A stretch of DNA of 49,056 bases from Gammaproteobacteria bacterium (GCA_029861845.1 JAOTYM010000016.1:1-49056), one strand, 5' to 3'. Counted from the first letter of the stretch, positions 1 through 6,736 are shown. Made by a program: numbers and translations. The notes: a model not told the origin generated them from the letters alone.

Positions 1-331
1 GCCTGCGCTCCAAGCCAATCGTGGCCAAGATGCGTCGTAGCGAGTTCACGGCGCTCAAGTACTCCGGTAGATCGAACGACTGACCGTCAGCCCAGCGCGC
101 TTCGGCGTCGTCCACGATTGCCGCCAACACCGCAGCACGTCTGCACAAAGCCCGCTGCCCTTCTGAAATGTGCCCCGCACCGCCTAGGTCCGTAGCGATC
201 TCAGTCTCGACCCGACGCACCCGCCGCACGGCGAGGCATCGCCCGTCAAGGTGATCGAGGGTCAACAGGCGCACCTTCTCACCCTCATCGGGGACGTATC
301 GCTGCTCTAACTGTGTTGCAGTCTCGGGCAT
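1..331 (-). CDS. Uncharacterised mobile-element protein, C-terminus cut by window edge
   Basis: An open frame of 110 codons runs leftward from an ATG at 331-329 and leaves the window without a stop. GGAG sits about 7 bases before the ATG. The visible protein starts MPETATQLEQRYVPDEGEKV, continues with LLTLDHLDGR and LGGAGHISEGQ, and ends near ILATIGLERR. I recall proteins of this pattern (LTxDLGGxxxLSxxQxxLxxRAA...LGLERR) as unnamed small proteins on phages, plasmids and islands; no function is established to my knowledge. It is the last visible gene of a leftward run including repA, alpA and the integrase. A perfect LexA box lies 39 bases upstream, so it is probably SOS-controlled. The reading frame is convincing; the role is unknown. 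Confidence 0.7.
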   Translation of the reverse strand, partial: MPETATQLEQRYVPDEGEKVRLLTLDHLDGRCLAVRRVRRVETEIATDLGGAGHISEGQRALCRRAAVLAAIVDDAEARWADGQSFDLPEYLSAVNSLRRILATIGLERR

Positions 332-369
332 TTTTTCGGCTCCGGCATGTCGCGAAGAGTAACATAAGG

Positions 370-385
370 CTGTATATATATACAG
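370..385. promoter_or_regulatory. Perfect LexA (SOS) box
   Basis: CTGTATATATATACAG is a perfect 16-base palindrome matching the gammaproteobacterial LexA consensus CTGT-N8-ACAG, with the preferred alternating AT core. It lies 39 bases upstream of the ATG of the leftward gene at 331, a usual place for a LexA operator overlapping a promoter. Repression by the host LexA and release on DNA damage is the inference; no -35/-10 pair was convincingly assigned. Confidence 0.75.
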
Positions 386-548
386 TACACGGCCTCGGAG
401 CGACTGCTCGTGCGCAGCAAGAAAAATTTTTCCTCTCGAGGGCATCGATGGGCCGAACCTCGGGCTGGCCTGTCCTGAGGTCGTCGCTGGCGCTCAAATT
501 AGGCCTCCAGGGTGCCGTTTTGGGGGTAGGGTCGGGGGTACGGCAAGG

Positions 549-740
549 CTAGCCCCTCATCGCCCGGCACGTAGGACACAAATAGGCGGACGGTGTGTCC
601 CCCACAGTCAAAAAGTAAGCCCGCCGTCGGGGTCCCGTCCGGTCGTCAGCCTGCCATCGCCAGCAACGGCCACGCTGTCGCCTTTGCCAAGAACCGCGAG
701 GGCTTCGGCCTGCCTTGCCGAAGACGAGCACGCTCAACAT
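549..740 (-). pseudogene. SSB-like (OB-fold) protein remnant with frameshifts
   Basis: The ATG at 740-738 overlaps the repA stop, as expected for a translationally coupled next gene. The first frame reads MLSVLVFGKAG, like the middle of a single-stranded DNA-binding protein (WVSVLVFGE...). After about 690 that frame turns to arginine-rich nonsense, while another frame reads LGKGDSVAVAGDGRLTTGRD followed by PDGGLTF, the expected continuation of an SSB strand region. It then stops, and the first frame resumes with LTVGDTPSAY. Two compensating shifts and a missing N-terminal half indicate a decayed ssb-like gene, or sequencing errors in a real one. Identity is from pattern memory, so moderate confidence. 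Confidence 0.45.
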
Positions 741-2125
741 GATTGTCGCGCCTCGCCTTTGCACCAGCGGCAACCTTCGCCGTCACACCTCGGGCAGCGG
801 CGACTGCCCGCCCGCATCTCGGCCTCGATCAGCTCGGGATCGTCCGAATCGAAGCATGTGGAGGACGAATCGTTTCTCCCAAGATGCTCATCCCCCTTAC
901 ACTGAGCAACATGAGCATCTTCGGTAGATTGAGCATATTCGGCGGTCTCCGACATGCCGTTTTTATCCGGAAATTCCCCAAGACGCTCATCATCCCCCAA
1001 GATGCTCATCTTTTTGCGACGGGACATGCCTTGAGCATCTTGTGGCAGCGCCCATTCCCATTCGCCGTCAAATCGGGTCTTGGTCGGCTTGATCCCCATG
1101 GTACCTTGCGCCCGCCTCACAGTTGTCCAGGACTGCCCGGATTGCTCGACCTGTTTCCTCACTTCTTTGGCCGACAACGGCCCATCCTTCAGCAAATCCC
1201 GCAGCCAATCCTCGGCGGCGCTCCGTTTCGGTGCCTTTTCGCTCTCTGGTAGACAGAAATTCAATGCCTCATCTGCCGTGATCGTCACCGGATCAGGCTC
1301 CCACTCCAAGATAGGGATCTTCGGGTCCGCCAGTGACGGCTTTATGCGGAAAGCCATACCAAGCCGATCGGGGCTTAGGTTGTTCTTCACAGGCAAGACG
1401 AGCCTGCGGGTGCTATCGTCCCGAGCCTTGGTAACGGTCCAGACAGCTCGGGCAGCGGCGACAAACGCGATAGATCCCATCGCGCGATACATGGCCGTCA
1501 TACCCCCAGCCTTATTGAAGTGGGTCACGCAAACAACGGCTACTCTGTAAGTCGCCGCCAGCTCGGCAAGTGGAGCCAGCAGCGCCCGGATATCCGCATT
1601 GGTGTGGGAGTCCGTGCTGTCCAGGTAGCACGAGACAGGGTCTATGATTACAAGCACATACTCGCGCCGGCTGAGTTCATCCGATAAATGATCCAGATCC
1701 CGCTTGAGAGAAAACTGGCGCTGAAAGACCCTACCGTCTTGGGCTTTCTCACGGATGGCTTTAAGCAAATGCACACGCTGCACATCTGCCCCTGCGATAT
1801 CCAGTCGGGGCCGGATCGTATCTGCGGGGGCATCCTCGGCCGACAGGATCAGTACATCGCCTAGCGGTGCCTTCCCTCCATCGACCGGCCAGGGCTTCCC
1901 GCGGGTAACGCGTGCGGTCATGTCCACGGCGGACATGCTTTTCCCAAGGCCCGGGTCCCCGACAACGAGTGTTACCTTCCCACGAGCTATACGGTCCTTC
2001 CATACCCACTCGATAGGCTGCGGCTTTATATCGGCAAAGCACTGCATGACAACCGAAGAATAGGCGTCCCATTCAGCGTTGGCAGCCTCATTCAAGGCGC
2101 CTTCGCTGTTGTAATCATGCGGCAT
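734..2125 (-). CDS. RepA-like AAA ATPase (AAA_25 type) with C-terminal zinc motif
   Basis: A 463-aa protein of the RepA/RecA-like AAA_25 group, which act as replicative helicase-type ATPases of plasmids, phages and islands. Walker A GDPGLGKS is at residues 56-63, Walker B VLVIIDP at about 157-163, followed by the family's typical LAPLAELA helix and a VCVTHFNK segment. The C-terminus carries CPRCDGEGCRWC, a CxxC-x4-CxxC motif likely to bind zinc. I chose the ATG at 2125, which overlaps the end of the upstream 82-aa gene by 11 bases, giving translational coupling; an in-frame start 16 codons upstream is possible but would overlap that gene further. The probable role is replication or mobilisation of the element. 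It is followed by the SSB-like remnant. Confidence 0.8.
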   Translation of the reverse strand: MPHDYNSEGALNEAANAEWDAYSSVVMQCFADIKPQPIEWVWKDRIARGKVTLVVGDPGLGKSMSAVDMTARVTRGKPWPVDGGKAPLGDVLILSAEDAPADTIRPRLDIAGADVQRVHLLKAIREKAQDGRVFQRQFSLKRDLDHLSDELSRREYVLVIIDPVSCYLDSTDSHTNADIRALLAPLAELAATYRVAVVCVTHFNKAGGMTAMYRAMGSIAFVAAARAVWTVTKARDDSTRRLVLPVKNNLSPDRLGMAFRIKPSLADPKIPILEWEPDPVTITADEALNFCLPESEKAPKRSAAEDWLRDLLKDGPLSAKEVRKQVEQSGQSWTTVRRAQGTMGIKPTKTRFDGEWEWALPQDAQGMSRRKKMSILGDDERLGEFPDKNGMSETAEYAQSTEDAHVAQCKGDEHLGRNDSSSTCFDSDDPELIEAEMRAGSRRCPRCDGEGCRWCKGEARQSC

Positions 2126-2363
2126 CACGCACCCCCGGCCGCAGATTGACAAAGTGAAGTTCTCCCGAGTCATCGACGCCGGCTGCGACTACCGCGCCGT
2201 CTCGCACAAGGGCTTGGAGTAAACGTAGAATGATTGGGCGCGGTGCAGTACCGTGGATACTGGCGTTGCGACCCTTCGCCGGCCATCGCAATGAAGCGGG
2301 ATCAACACCAGAGGTCAAATTGAAAGCTCCGCGCCCCCAAATGACTACCAGCAGATCGTTCAT
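2115..2363 (-). CDS. Small unknown island protein, 82 aa
   Basis: This 82-aa frame (starts MNDLLVVIWGRG, ends NLRPGVRDAA) lies between the alpA region and repA on the same strand. It overlaps the chosen repA start by 11 bases, which supports real expression as part of the operon. It has a central segment PIILRLLQALVRDGAVVAAG that looks like a helix plus strand, perhaps a small winged-helix-like fold, followed by DDSGELHFVN. I do not recognise the family. Its place directly upstream of repA makes a replication accessory role plausible but unproven. Confidence 0.5.
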   Translation of the reverse strand: MNDLLVVIWGRGAFNLTSGVDPASLRWPAKGRNASIHGTAPRPIILRLLQALVRDGAVVAAGVDDSGELHFVNLRPGVRDAA

Positions 2364-2376
2364 GCTGCACGCTCCT

Positions 2377-2466
2377 TTACTTATAGCGCGGGCTCAGTGC
2401 TCCGCCGTCACCCAACGAGTACCGAGCCCGCCCTAACCGGCGGGCTTTTTCTTTTTGCTTGGTCAT
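2377..2466 (-). CDS. Possible 29-aa peptide coupled to alpA
   Basis: An ATG at 2466-2464 overlaps the alpA stop in an ATGA arrangement, typical of coupled translation. The frame gives a 29-residue basic peptide (MTKQKEKARRLGRAR...SPRYK) that stops 13 bases before the next gene. The overlap is the only support. The same bases form a strong hairpin followed by T-runs on the opposite strand, so the frame could be incidental. Confidence 0.25.
   Translation of the reverse strand: MTKQKEKARRLGRARYSLGDGGALSPRYK
2425..2456 (+). terminator. Intrinsic terminator facing against the island operon
   Basis: AGCCCGCC pairs with GGCGGGCT around a 6-base loop (2425-2446) and is followed by two T-runs separated by one C. 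This is a textbook rho-independent terminator for rightward transcription, yet every gene here runs leftward. It could end an antisense transcript over the alpA/82-aa/repA region. On the leftward strand the hairpin is preceded by A-runs and should not terminate. Confidence 0.65.
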
Positions 2467-2708
2467 GCTGCCGCCTGCCTTGCAGATTCGAGCCGTTGCA
2501 CTAGCTCGCGGATCTCGGCTTCCGACTTGCCACCGATGATCGCTCGATTGATCGCTGCGACTTCGGATGCGGGCCAGCCGACGCTGCGCGGCCCGATCCG
2601 GACGGGGCGAGGGAATAGACCCTTCTTGGTCTCGGCCCACAGCGTTGATCTTGAAATGCCGCGCGCCTCGGTAACGTTAGGCTCGCGAAGAATGCGCTCT
2701 ATATTCAT
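2463..2708 (-). CDS. alpA: AlpA-family prophage/island transcriptional regulator
   Basis: An 81-aa MerR-like winged helix-turn-helix protein of the AlpA family, small DNA-binding proteins that act as excisionases or activators of integrase genes in P4-type elements. The diagnostic layout is visible: ISRSTLWAETKKGLFPRP (recognition helix of the RSTxW/Y..xxxGxFPxP type), then VRIGPRSVGWPASEV and a helical tail with IRELVQRLESARQAA. The usual opening LRxxEV..GISRST is slightly altered to LREPNVTEARGISRST. It lies between the 197-aa protein and repA. An inverted repeat 11 bases upstream of its start could be its own operator. Confidence 0.85.
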   Translation of the reverse strand: MNIERILREPNVTEARGISRSTLWAETKKGLFPRPVRIGPRSVGWPASEVAAINRAIIGGKSEAEIRELVQRLESARQAAA

Positions 2709-2718
2709 CAGTCCGGCT

Positions 2719-2740
2719 CCGTCTAAATACTGTGAGACGG
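2719..2740. repeat. Inverted repeat upstream of alpA, candidate operator
   Basis: CCGTCT (2719-2724) and AGACGG (2735-2740) form a perfect 6-base inverted repeat with a 10-base spacer, so the arm centres are about 16 bases apart. It lies immediately upstream of the alpA start in the only intergenic gap of the leftward operon. A dimeric regulator could bind here, AlpA being the obvious candidate; this is inference. Confidence 0.4.
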
Positions 2741-2785
2741 ACGTTAGCGCAGGTATAGGGGACGTTCAGCCGGAAAAGCTGGTAA

Positions 2786-3379
2786 TTATTTTCTGGCCTT
2801 CTTCGCTTCGTACAACTTGCTGGCCTTTTCCTTGATAGTGCTTTCGCCGAAATCTTGGATAGTGCTTTCGCCGAACTTATCCTCAGACCACCTGGCCATG
2901 TGGCGCAGGAAATCCGCCTGGATATCGGGAAGGCCGTCAGGCGTATTGGCGAGCAGCACCGCCTCTATCCAGAATGCGTCCCAAGGCTTTACAGGGGGCC
3001 GACCCTTAGGCTTACCGGTCTTTGCCTTCGTCGTCTGTGAGAGCCACGCCAACAGCTCCTCATAATGGACTTCAAAGTGCCAGCGTACGTTCTCGTTGGG
3101 TTCCCGCATGGCCCATCTGTGAGTCGGTGGGGGTGCCCAGAACCCACGCTCTAACTCCATCTCGCGCGTCCAGAACTCTGGGTCCAGTGGTTTTTGATCC
3201 CTTTGGATGCCTCCCCGAATGTCGGTCTCGTACTGGATGGTGTGTCGCACGTGGATCGCACCATCGGCCAACGCTTTCAGGAATGCTGGCTCATAGGTTT
3301 CGGGTAGTACCTGCGTTTCCTTGCGGATCATGGTTTCCGCAACGTGCATCGGGATCCATTCCGCTCTCGGCGCGCTCAT
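2786..3379 (-). CDS. Unknown 197-aa island protein coupled to integrase
   Basis: The start codon at 3379 overlaps the integrase stop in an ATGA arrangement, so the protein begins MSAPRAEWIPMHVAETMIRK; a longer upstream frame exists but lies inside the integrase gene. It is soluble, with a basic stretch KAKTGKPKGRPP in the middle that could touch nucleic acid, and a lysine-rich C-terminus. Near the end the residues FGESTI occur twice, eight residues apart, from an 18-base exact direct repeat. I do not recognise a family. Proteins of about this size next to P4-type integrases are common on islands and mostly unnamed. Confidence 0.65.
   Translation of the reverse strand: MSAPRAEWIPMHVAETMIRKETQVLPETYEPAFLKALADGAIHVRHTIQYETDIRGGIQRDQKPLDPEFWTREMELERGFWAPPPTHRWAMREPNENVRWHFEVHYEELLAWLSQTTKAKTGKPKGRPPVKPWDAFWIEAVLLANTPDGLPDIQADFLRHMARWSEDKFGESTIQDFGESTIKEKASKLYEAKKARK
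2834..2875. repeat. Tandem 18-base direct repeat inside the 197-aa gene
   Basis: GATAGTGCTTTCGCCGAA occurs at 2834-2851 and again at 2858-2875, a period of 24 bases. Because 24 is a multiple of three the frame is kept and the protein gains an eight-residue repeat. A recent in-frame slippage duplication is the simplest reading. Confidence 0.8.
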
Positions 3380-4605
3380 CGTGCTGCGCTCTTGAGCTTG
3401 ACGACCGTGGTGGGCTTGGCCGGGCGCTCGCAGTGCTTCGCCCAATCTGTCATCAACCGGATTCGCTTGTCGAACAAATCGCCTCGCCGATAGCTGGCCT
3501 CGGTCTGATCCCCTATGGTGTGAGCAAGCGCCATCTCGCAGACTTCCCTCGCATAGCCGGTGCACTCGGCTGTCCAGTCTCGAAACGATGAGCGAAAGCC
3601 ATGCACGGTTAGATCGCCGCGCCCCAGGCGCTTCTTAAGCAGCATCAGCATCGCCATATTGGAGAGGGGCTTGCCTTCCCTCGCACCAGGGAAAAGATGG
3701 TCAGTGTCCTGGGCCAGTTGTGCCCTCACAATCTTGACAGCACGGGGCGATAACGGGACGCGGTGTTCACGTCCAGACTTCATGCGGGCTGCCGGCACGG
3801 TCCAGAGCGCTTTGTCTAGGTCGAATTCCTCAGGCTTGGCGTTGATGACTTCCCCGGTCCGTCCAGCCGTCAGGACGGTGAACTCTAAGGCACGTGCAGC
3901 GGCACCTTCCTGTGCTCCTAGGAGCTGCATAAACTCGCCAATCTGCTCATAGGGCAAAGCAGGGTGATGTTTAACGCGCTGGCGTTTCCTGAGCGGGGGT
4001 AGCAACTTCGACAAGTGGCCCTTCCAGCGGGCGGGATTCTCGCCCTCTCTATACCCGCGCACCGTGGCCCAATCGAGGATGTTCTCTATCCTGGCGCGTA
4101 GGCGGCTTGCGGTCTCGGTTTTAGTCTCCCAGATCGGTTCGAGCACCTTGAGCACTAGCCCCGTGTCCACGTCGGCAACCGGTAACGCGCCGATAATCGG
4201 CCCGCAGTAGGTATCAATGGTATAGGTCCACTGGTAGATGTGTTTGGCGTTACGCCAGCCTGCCCGGTGCGCCCCAATGTATTTGTGCGCACACTCACCA
4301 AAGGTGATTTGCCGCGCCTTATCGAGGGCCTGAGCTGCACGGTGCGCGTTCCTGTGTTGAATCGGGTCTATCCCGTCGCCTAGGAGCTTGCGGGCCTGCT
4401 GTGCCCTGTGCCTTGCCTCGGCGAGCGATACGGTGCTCGTAGAGCCTAGGCCCATTTCCCGCGCACGCCCACGCAACGTGTAGCGAAAAATCCAGCTCTT
4501 TGCCCTTGTTGGCGAGCACTGCAAATAGAGTCCGCCGCCGTCCGCGAAGTACCCCGCCCGCCGCTGTTTCTCAACCGCCTTTGCACTCAATCGTCGTCGC
4601 TTCAT
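3376..4605 (-). CDS. P4-type tyrosine recombinase (integrase)
   Basis: A full-length 409-aa site-specific integrase of the phage P4 type with the N-terminal DUF4102 arm-binding domain (about 1-90), a core-binding SAM-like domain (about 100-200) and a catalytic domain. Visible catalytic residues are R249 (LTAGRTGEV), K276, H335 and R338 (HGFR), H362 and Y372 (SYRRGD). The ATG at 4605 gives MKRRRLSAKAVEKQ, the normal opening of the family. It recombines attP with a chromosomal attB, usually the 3' end of a tRNA or tmRNA gene. Here it lies about 150 bases from a CCTCCACCA sequence with a terminator, consistent with insertion at ssrA. All catalytic residues being present suggests it is active. 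Confidence 0.95.
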   Translation of the reverse strand: MKRRRLSAKAVEKQRRAGYFADGGGLYLQCSPTRAKSWIFRYTLRGRAREMGLGSTSTVSLAEARHRAQQARKLLGDGIDPIQHRNAHRAAQALDKARQITFGECAHKYIGAHRAGWRNAKHIYQWTYTIDTYCGPIIGALPVADVDTGLVLKVLEPIWETKTETASRLRARIENILDWATVRGYREGENPARWKGHLSKLLPPLRKRQRVKHHPALPYEQIGEFMQLLGAQEGAAARALEFTVLTAGRTGEVINAKPEEFDLDKALWTVPAARMKSGREHRVPLSPRAVKIVRAQLAQDTDHLFPGAREGKPLSNMAMLMLLKKRLGRGDLTVHGFRSSFRDWTAECTGYAREVCEMALAHTIGDQTEASYRRGDLFDKRIRLMTDWAKHCERPAKPTTVVKLKSAAR

Positions 4606-4750
4606 TTCCTACCCCCAACGCTACCCACAAGGTAAACCTGGATGTTGGCGGACAACCTCGGACGTGTCAAGACGAAAAAGGCGGTTTTCCTCGGGTAAAA
4701 GGCGAGGTTTCAAGACGTGGGTAGACGCCGCCGGACGCCAGTTAGGGGGA

Positions 4751-4764
4751 CGCCGCCTCCACCA
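4751..4764 (+). other. Candidate attachment site: copy of tmRNA 3' end
   Basis: CGCCGCCTCCACCA resembles the acceptor-stem and CCA end of a gammaproteobacterial tmRNA, and is followed four bases later by a strong terminator. The bases to its left lack a T-loop (no GTTCRA), so no complete tRNA or tmRNA gene ends here. The simplest reading is attR: the element lies to the left and its insertion rebuilt ssrA beyond the window. The call rests on a short match and the integrase's position. Confidence 0.5.
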
Positions 4765-4768
4765 GACT

Positions 4769-4803
4769 ACAAAGGGCTGCCTCTCGGCGGTCCTTTGTTA
4801 TTT
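4769..4803 (+). terminator. Intrinsic terminator after the tmRNA-like end
   Basis: ACAAAGGGCTGCC pairs with GGCGGTCCTTTGT across a TCTC loop (13 pairs, including two G-T wobbles), followed by TATTTT. No complete rightward gene precedes it, which fits the original ssrA terminator having been separated from its gene by the island. Confidence 0.65.
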
Positions 4804-4849
4804 TGGGAAGCGGCGTGGATTAGAGCCCGCGTTACGAGTTTCGAAGTTT

Positions 4850-5278
4850 CTAATTTCGAGGACAATGCCGAGCGGCAAAGCTACAGCTTACCGTCCAACT
4901 CAAGTTGCCACCGTGTTCGATAGGCGAGTAGGTCAGGGTTCCATTGGCAGTGGATCCCAGCTTGGGCTCATTCGACAACGTCACGGTAATAATGCCATTG
5001 GCATCCGTGGCAACGCTTGCGACATACTTGGAGTTGTAGCTGCCGGGGCGTAATAAGCCAAGACTTGTTTGGGCCGGTAGGCTGCCGAGATTCCAGCCTC
5101 CAGCGTAGGCCACGTCGACGGCGGTCTTGGTGAGGCCGGCGAGGCTAGCGCCTTCCGAGACCTTAGCTCGCAGTGTATAGTCCGAATAGGCCGGAATCGC
5201 GATCGCCGCTAAGATCCCAATAATGGTGACCACAATCAGCAGCTCAATCAGCGTAAAACCTGCTTGTGCCTGTCTCAT
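4850..5278 (-). CDS. pilA: Type IV major pilin (PilA/PilE-like)
   Basis: A 142-aa type IVa pilin. The chosen ATG at 5278 gives a short positively charged leader MRQAQAG, cleaved by prepilin peptidase before F, then [20 protein letters not shown] with the conserved Glu5 of the mature protein. The rest is a soluble globular domain ending with a two-cysteine C-terminal region (SCSFAARHC) that probably forms the D-loop disulfide. Pilin polymerises into type IV pili for twitching, adhesion and DNA uptake. An in-frame upstream ATG would add 26 residues before the leader and lies inside the promoter, so it is rejected. A sigma-54 site lies 74 bases upstream, as known for PilS/PilR-controlled pilins. 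Confidence 0.9.
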   Translation of the reverse strand: MRQAQAGFTLIELLIVVTIIGILAAIAIPAYSDYTLRAKVSEGASLAGLTKTAVDVAYAGGWNLGSLPAQTSLGLLRPGSYNSKYVASVATDANGIITVTLSNEPKLGSTANGTLTYSPIEHGGNLSWTVSCSFAARHCPRN

Positions 5279-5351
5279 GCTAACCAACAAACTCCCCTGA
5301 CCTGTTCGTCGTTGGGCGCTCCCGTTCCAATAAAAAGCGATCTTGTTAGCG

Positions 5352-5367
5352 AGCACAAACCATGCCA
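5352..5367 (-). promoter_or_regulatory. Candidate sigma-54 promoter of the pilin gene
   Basis: Read leftward, TGGCATGGTTTGTGCT matches the -24/-12 consensus TGGCAYR-N4-TTGCW at all but one base, with the invariant GG and GC at the correct 12-base separation. The expected start near 5341 leaves a leader of about 60 bases before the pilin ATG. Pilin genes of pseudomonads are sigma-54 dependent, which supports the call. Confidence 0.6.
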
Positions 5368-5454
5368 GCGTCCTATCCTGGGCCTAATGGTCCATTTCTA
5401 CGGATAGTCGGCCGGCCATAGTGATGCAGGGGTCCAAGGTCGGTTAGAACGGGG

Positions 5455-5871
5455 CTAGGCGATACGCTGGGGCTCGCCGCTTAGGTCCTGCGCGGCGGCC
5501 AGTTCGGCGTCTGTCTTGCCGGCCATCGCGATGATGCGTTCGAAGGACTGCCGCATGGCATCACGCGCGTGTTCAAAGGCCCGATGATGCTCGGCCGAGT
5601 CGTTTTGCTTCATCGCCATCGCAGCCGCATGGAGCTCGCGTAACTGCCTGAGAAACGCATCACCCTCCGCTCGCAAGGCCAGGTCCTTGCGTTTGTTCGT
5701 CAGGACCTGTTGGCGCAACTTCCAGGTGCCCACTTCAAGCGCCAGCATACCAAGACCCACAATCGCGACTTGTAGGGTGAGGTGATCCCGGATAAACAGC
5801 ACCGCACCTAAAATGGCGGCCACCGCCACGAACGGCAAGCCGATCTCAAAAACCCTACGAAATGTACTCAA
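5455..5871 (-). CDS. Small membrane protein, unknown function
   Basis: A 138-aa protein with two predicted membrane helices near its N-terminus (IGLPFVAVAAILGAVLFI and LQVAIVGLGMLALEVG) and a cytoplasmic, charged, helical C-terminal half rich in Ala, Glu and Arg with a likely coiled coil. I prefer the TTG start at 5871 because a perfect AGGAGG lies five bases upstream; a GTG six codons earlier has no such site. It is in the same direction as the pilin but about 175 bases away from it, with a separate pilin promoter between. I do not recognise a family; a role linked to pili is only suggested by position. Confidence 0.6.
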   Translation of the reverse strand: MSTFRRVFEIGLPFVAVAAILGAVLFIRDHLTLQVAIVGLGMLALEVGTWKLRQQVLTNKRKDLALRAEGDAFLRQLRELHAAAMAMKQNDSAEHHRAFEHARDAMRQSFERIIAMAGKTDAELAAAQDLSGEPQRIA

Positions 5872-5889
5872 GAATGCCTCCTGACCCAC

Positions 5890-6497
5890 AGGGAGCCGCT
5901 TTATGCTGCCATTTCAACCGCGGGCTTTTCGCCCAAGCTAGTTCTAACGCCTATATCCCGCCACCGGCCGCGCCAGGGTCGGGGCCAGTTTGCCCCGATT
6001 CACGGCCACACCCGCCAGTGACAGACCGATATCGATACGCTGACGACAGGCTGTCAAAACCGCCCCCGGCTCACAGCACCCCGTTGCTGCTTACGCTAGG
6101 CGCCCTGCAACCCCCGTGCCTATATCGATAGGCTTGTAAGTGTCGGTCACGGCATTGATCGGCACGGATGCCCCGCCTGGCGGCACTCCAAAGTAAAGCC
6201 CTGCCACCGACTTCGTGCTGCGCCAACGAGGGCCTTTGGTCCGGCCCTTTGACCCTCTCGTCGGTAGGGACACTTGCGCCGCACGAAGACGGCCTGGGTG
6301 ACGTTAGCGCCTCGACGCGACTTGAGGCGGCGTCTCAGGTTTTCAGCAACGGCATGGGTCACCGCATCGTCAGCGGCGATAGGGCGAGCACAAGCAACCC
6401 CGTAATCACCAAGAACCCACGGATTCGCCCACGTTGACGCCCCTTTACGACTGCGTTAGCGTTCAACCGCATCTTTATTCGCAACGGTAGAGAGAAC
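5890..6497. other. 608-base stretch with no recognisable gene
   Basis: All frames here are short and none resembles a known protein. On the minus strand three short frames overlap in series (a 37-residue frame with one hydrophobic helix, then two frames up to 6091), which could be a decayed gene, but I see no family match. The stretch contains a nested inverted repeat at 6211-6288 and several ATCGAT-type small palindromes. It separates the leftward membrane-protein gene from rightward xseB and should hold both promoters. Confidence 0.5.
6211..6288. repeat. Nested inverted repeat (long imperfect hairpin)
   Basis: CTTCGTGCTGCGC (6211-6223) and GCGCCGCACGAAG (6276-6288) pair at 12 of 13 positions. 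Inside them, ACGAG (6226-6230) pairs with CTCGT (6257-6261) and GGGCC with GGCCC, so the 78 bases can fold into one extended structure. No T-run follows. It may be a structured RNA, a mobile-repeat relic or an incidental feature. Confidence 0.5.
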
Positions 6498-6731
6498 GTG
6501 CCCAAAAAGACGATGCCAGACTTCGAGGCCGCGCTGGTGGAGCTCGAGAAACTGGTAGACAAAATGGAAAGTGGCGAACAGAGTTTGGAAGACGCCCTGA
6601 AATCCTTTCAGCGGGGGGTCGAGTTAACCCGCACATGCCAGCAGGCCTTGAAGCAAGCCGAGCAACGCGTCGAGAAGCTTGTTGAGAAAGATGGCCGTGT
6701 AGTAACAGAGAATTTCGAGATCAAAGAATAA
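6498..6731 (+). CDS. xseB: Exodeoxyribonuclease VII small subunit
   Basis: A 77-aa protein of normal length for XseB, the small helical subunit that binds XseA to form exonuclease VII, which degrades single-stranded DNA from both ends. The family pattern is clear: FEAALVELEKLVDKMESGE, SLEDALKSFQRGVELTR and a C-terminal LKQAEQRVEKL helix. It starts with GTG (preceded by GAGAGAA). It is followed five bases later by ispA, the usual gammaproteobacterial arrangement, so the two are probably cotranscribed. Confidence 0.95.
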   Translation: MPKKTMPDFEAALVELEKLVDKMESGEQSLEDALKSFQRGVELTRTCQQALKQAEQRVEKLVEKDGRVVTENFEIKE

Positions 6732-6736
6732 TTACC

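Noticed and set aside
743..1550. Long rightward open frames opposite repA
   Set aside because: They are shadows of the GC-rich repA gene; no family similarity and no ribosome site.
4600..4764. A complete tRNA or tmRNA gene ending at CCTCCACCA
   Set aside because: No T-loop (GTTCRA) or matching acceptor 5' arm is present, and a full tmRNA would begin inside the integrase gene.
5862..6437. Rightward frames of 89 residues in the gene-free stretch
   Set aside because: Proline-rich low-quality sequence, no ribosome sites, no family resemblance.
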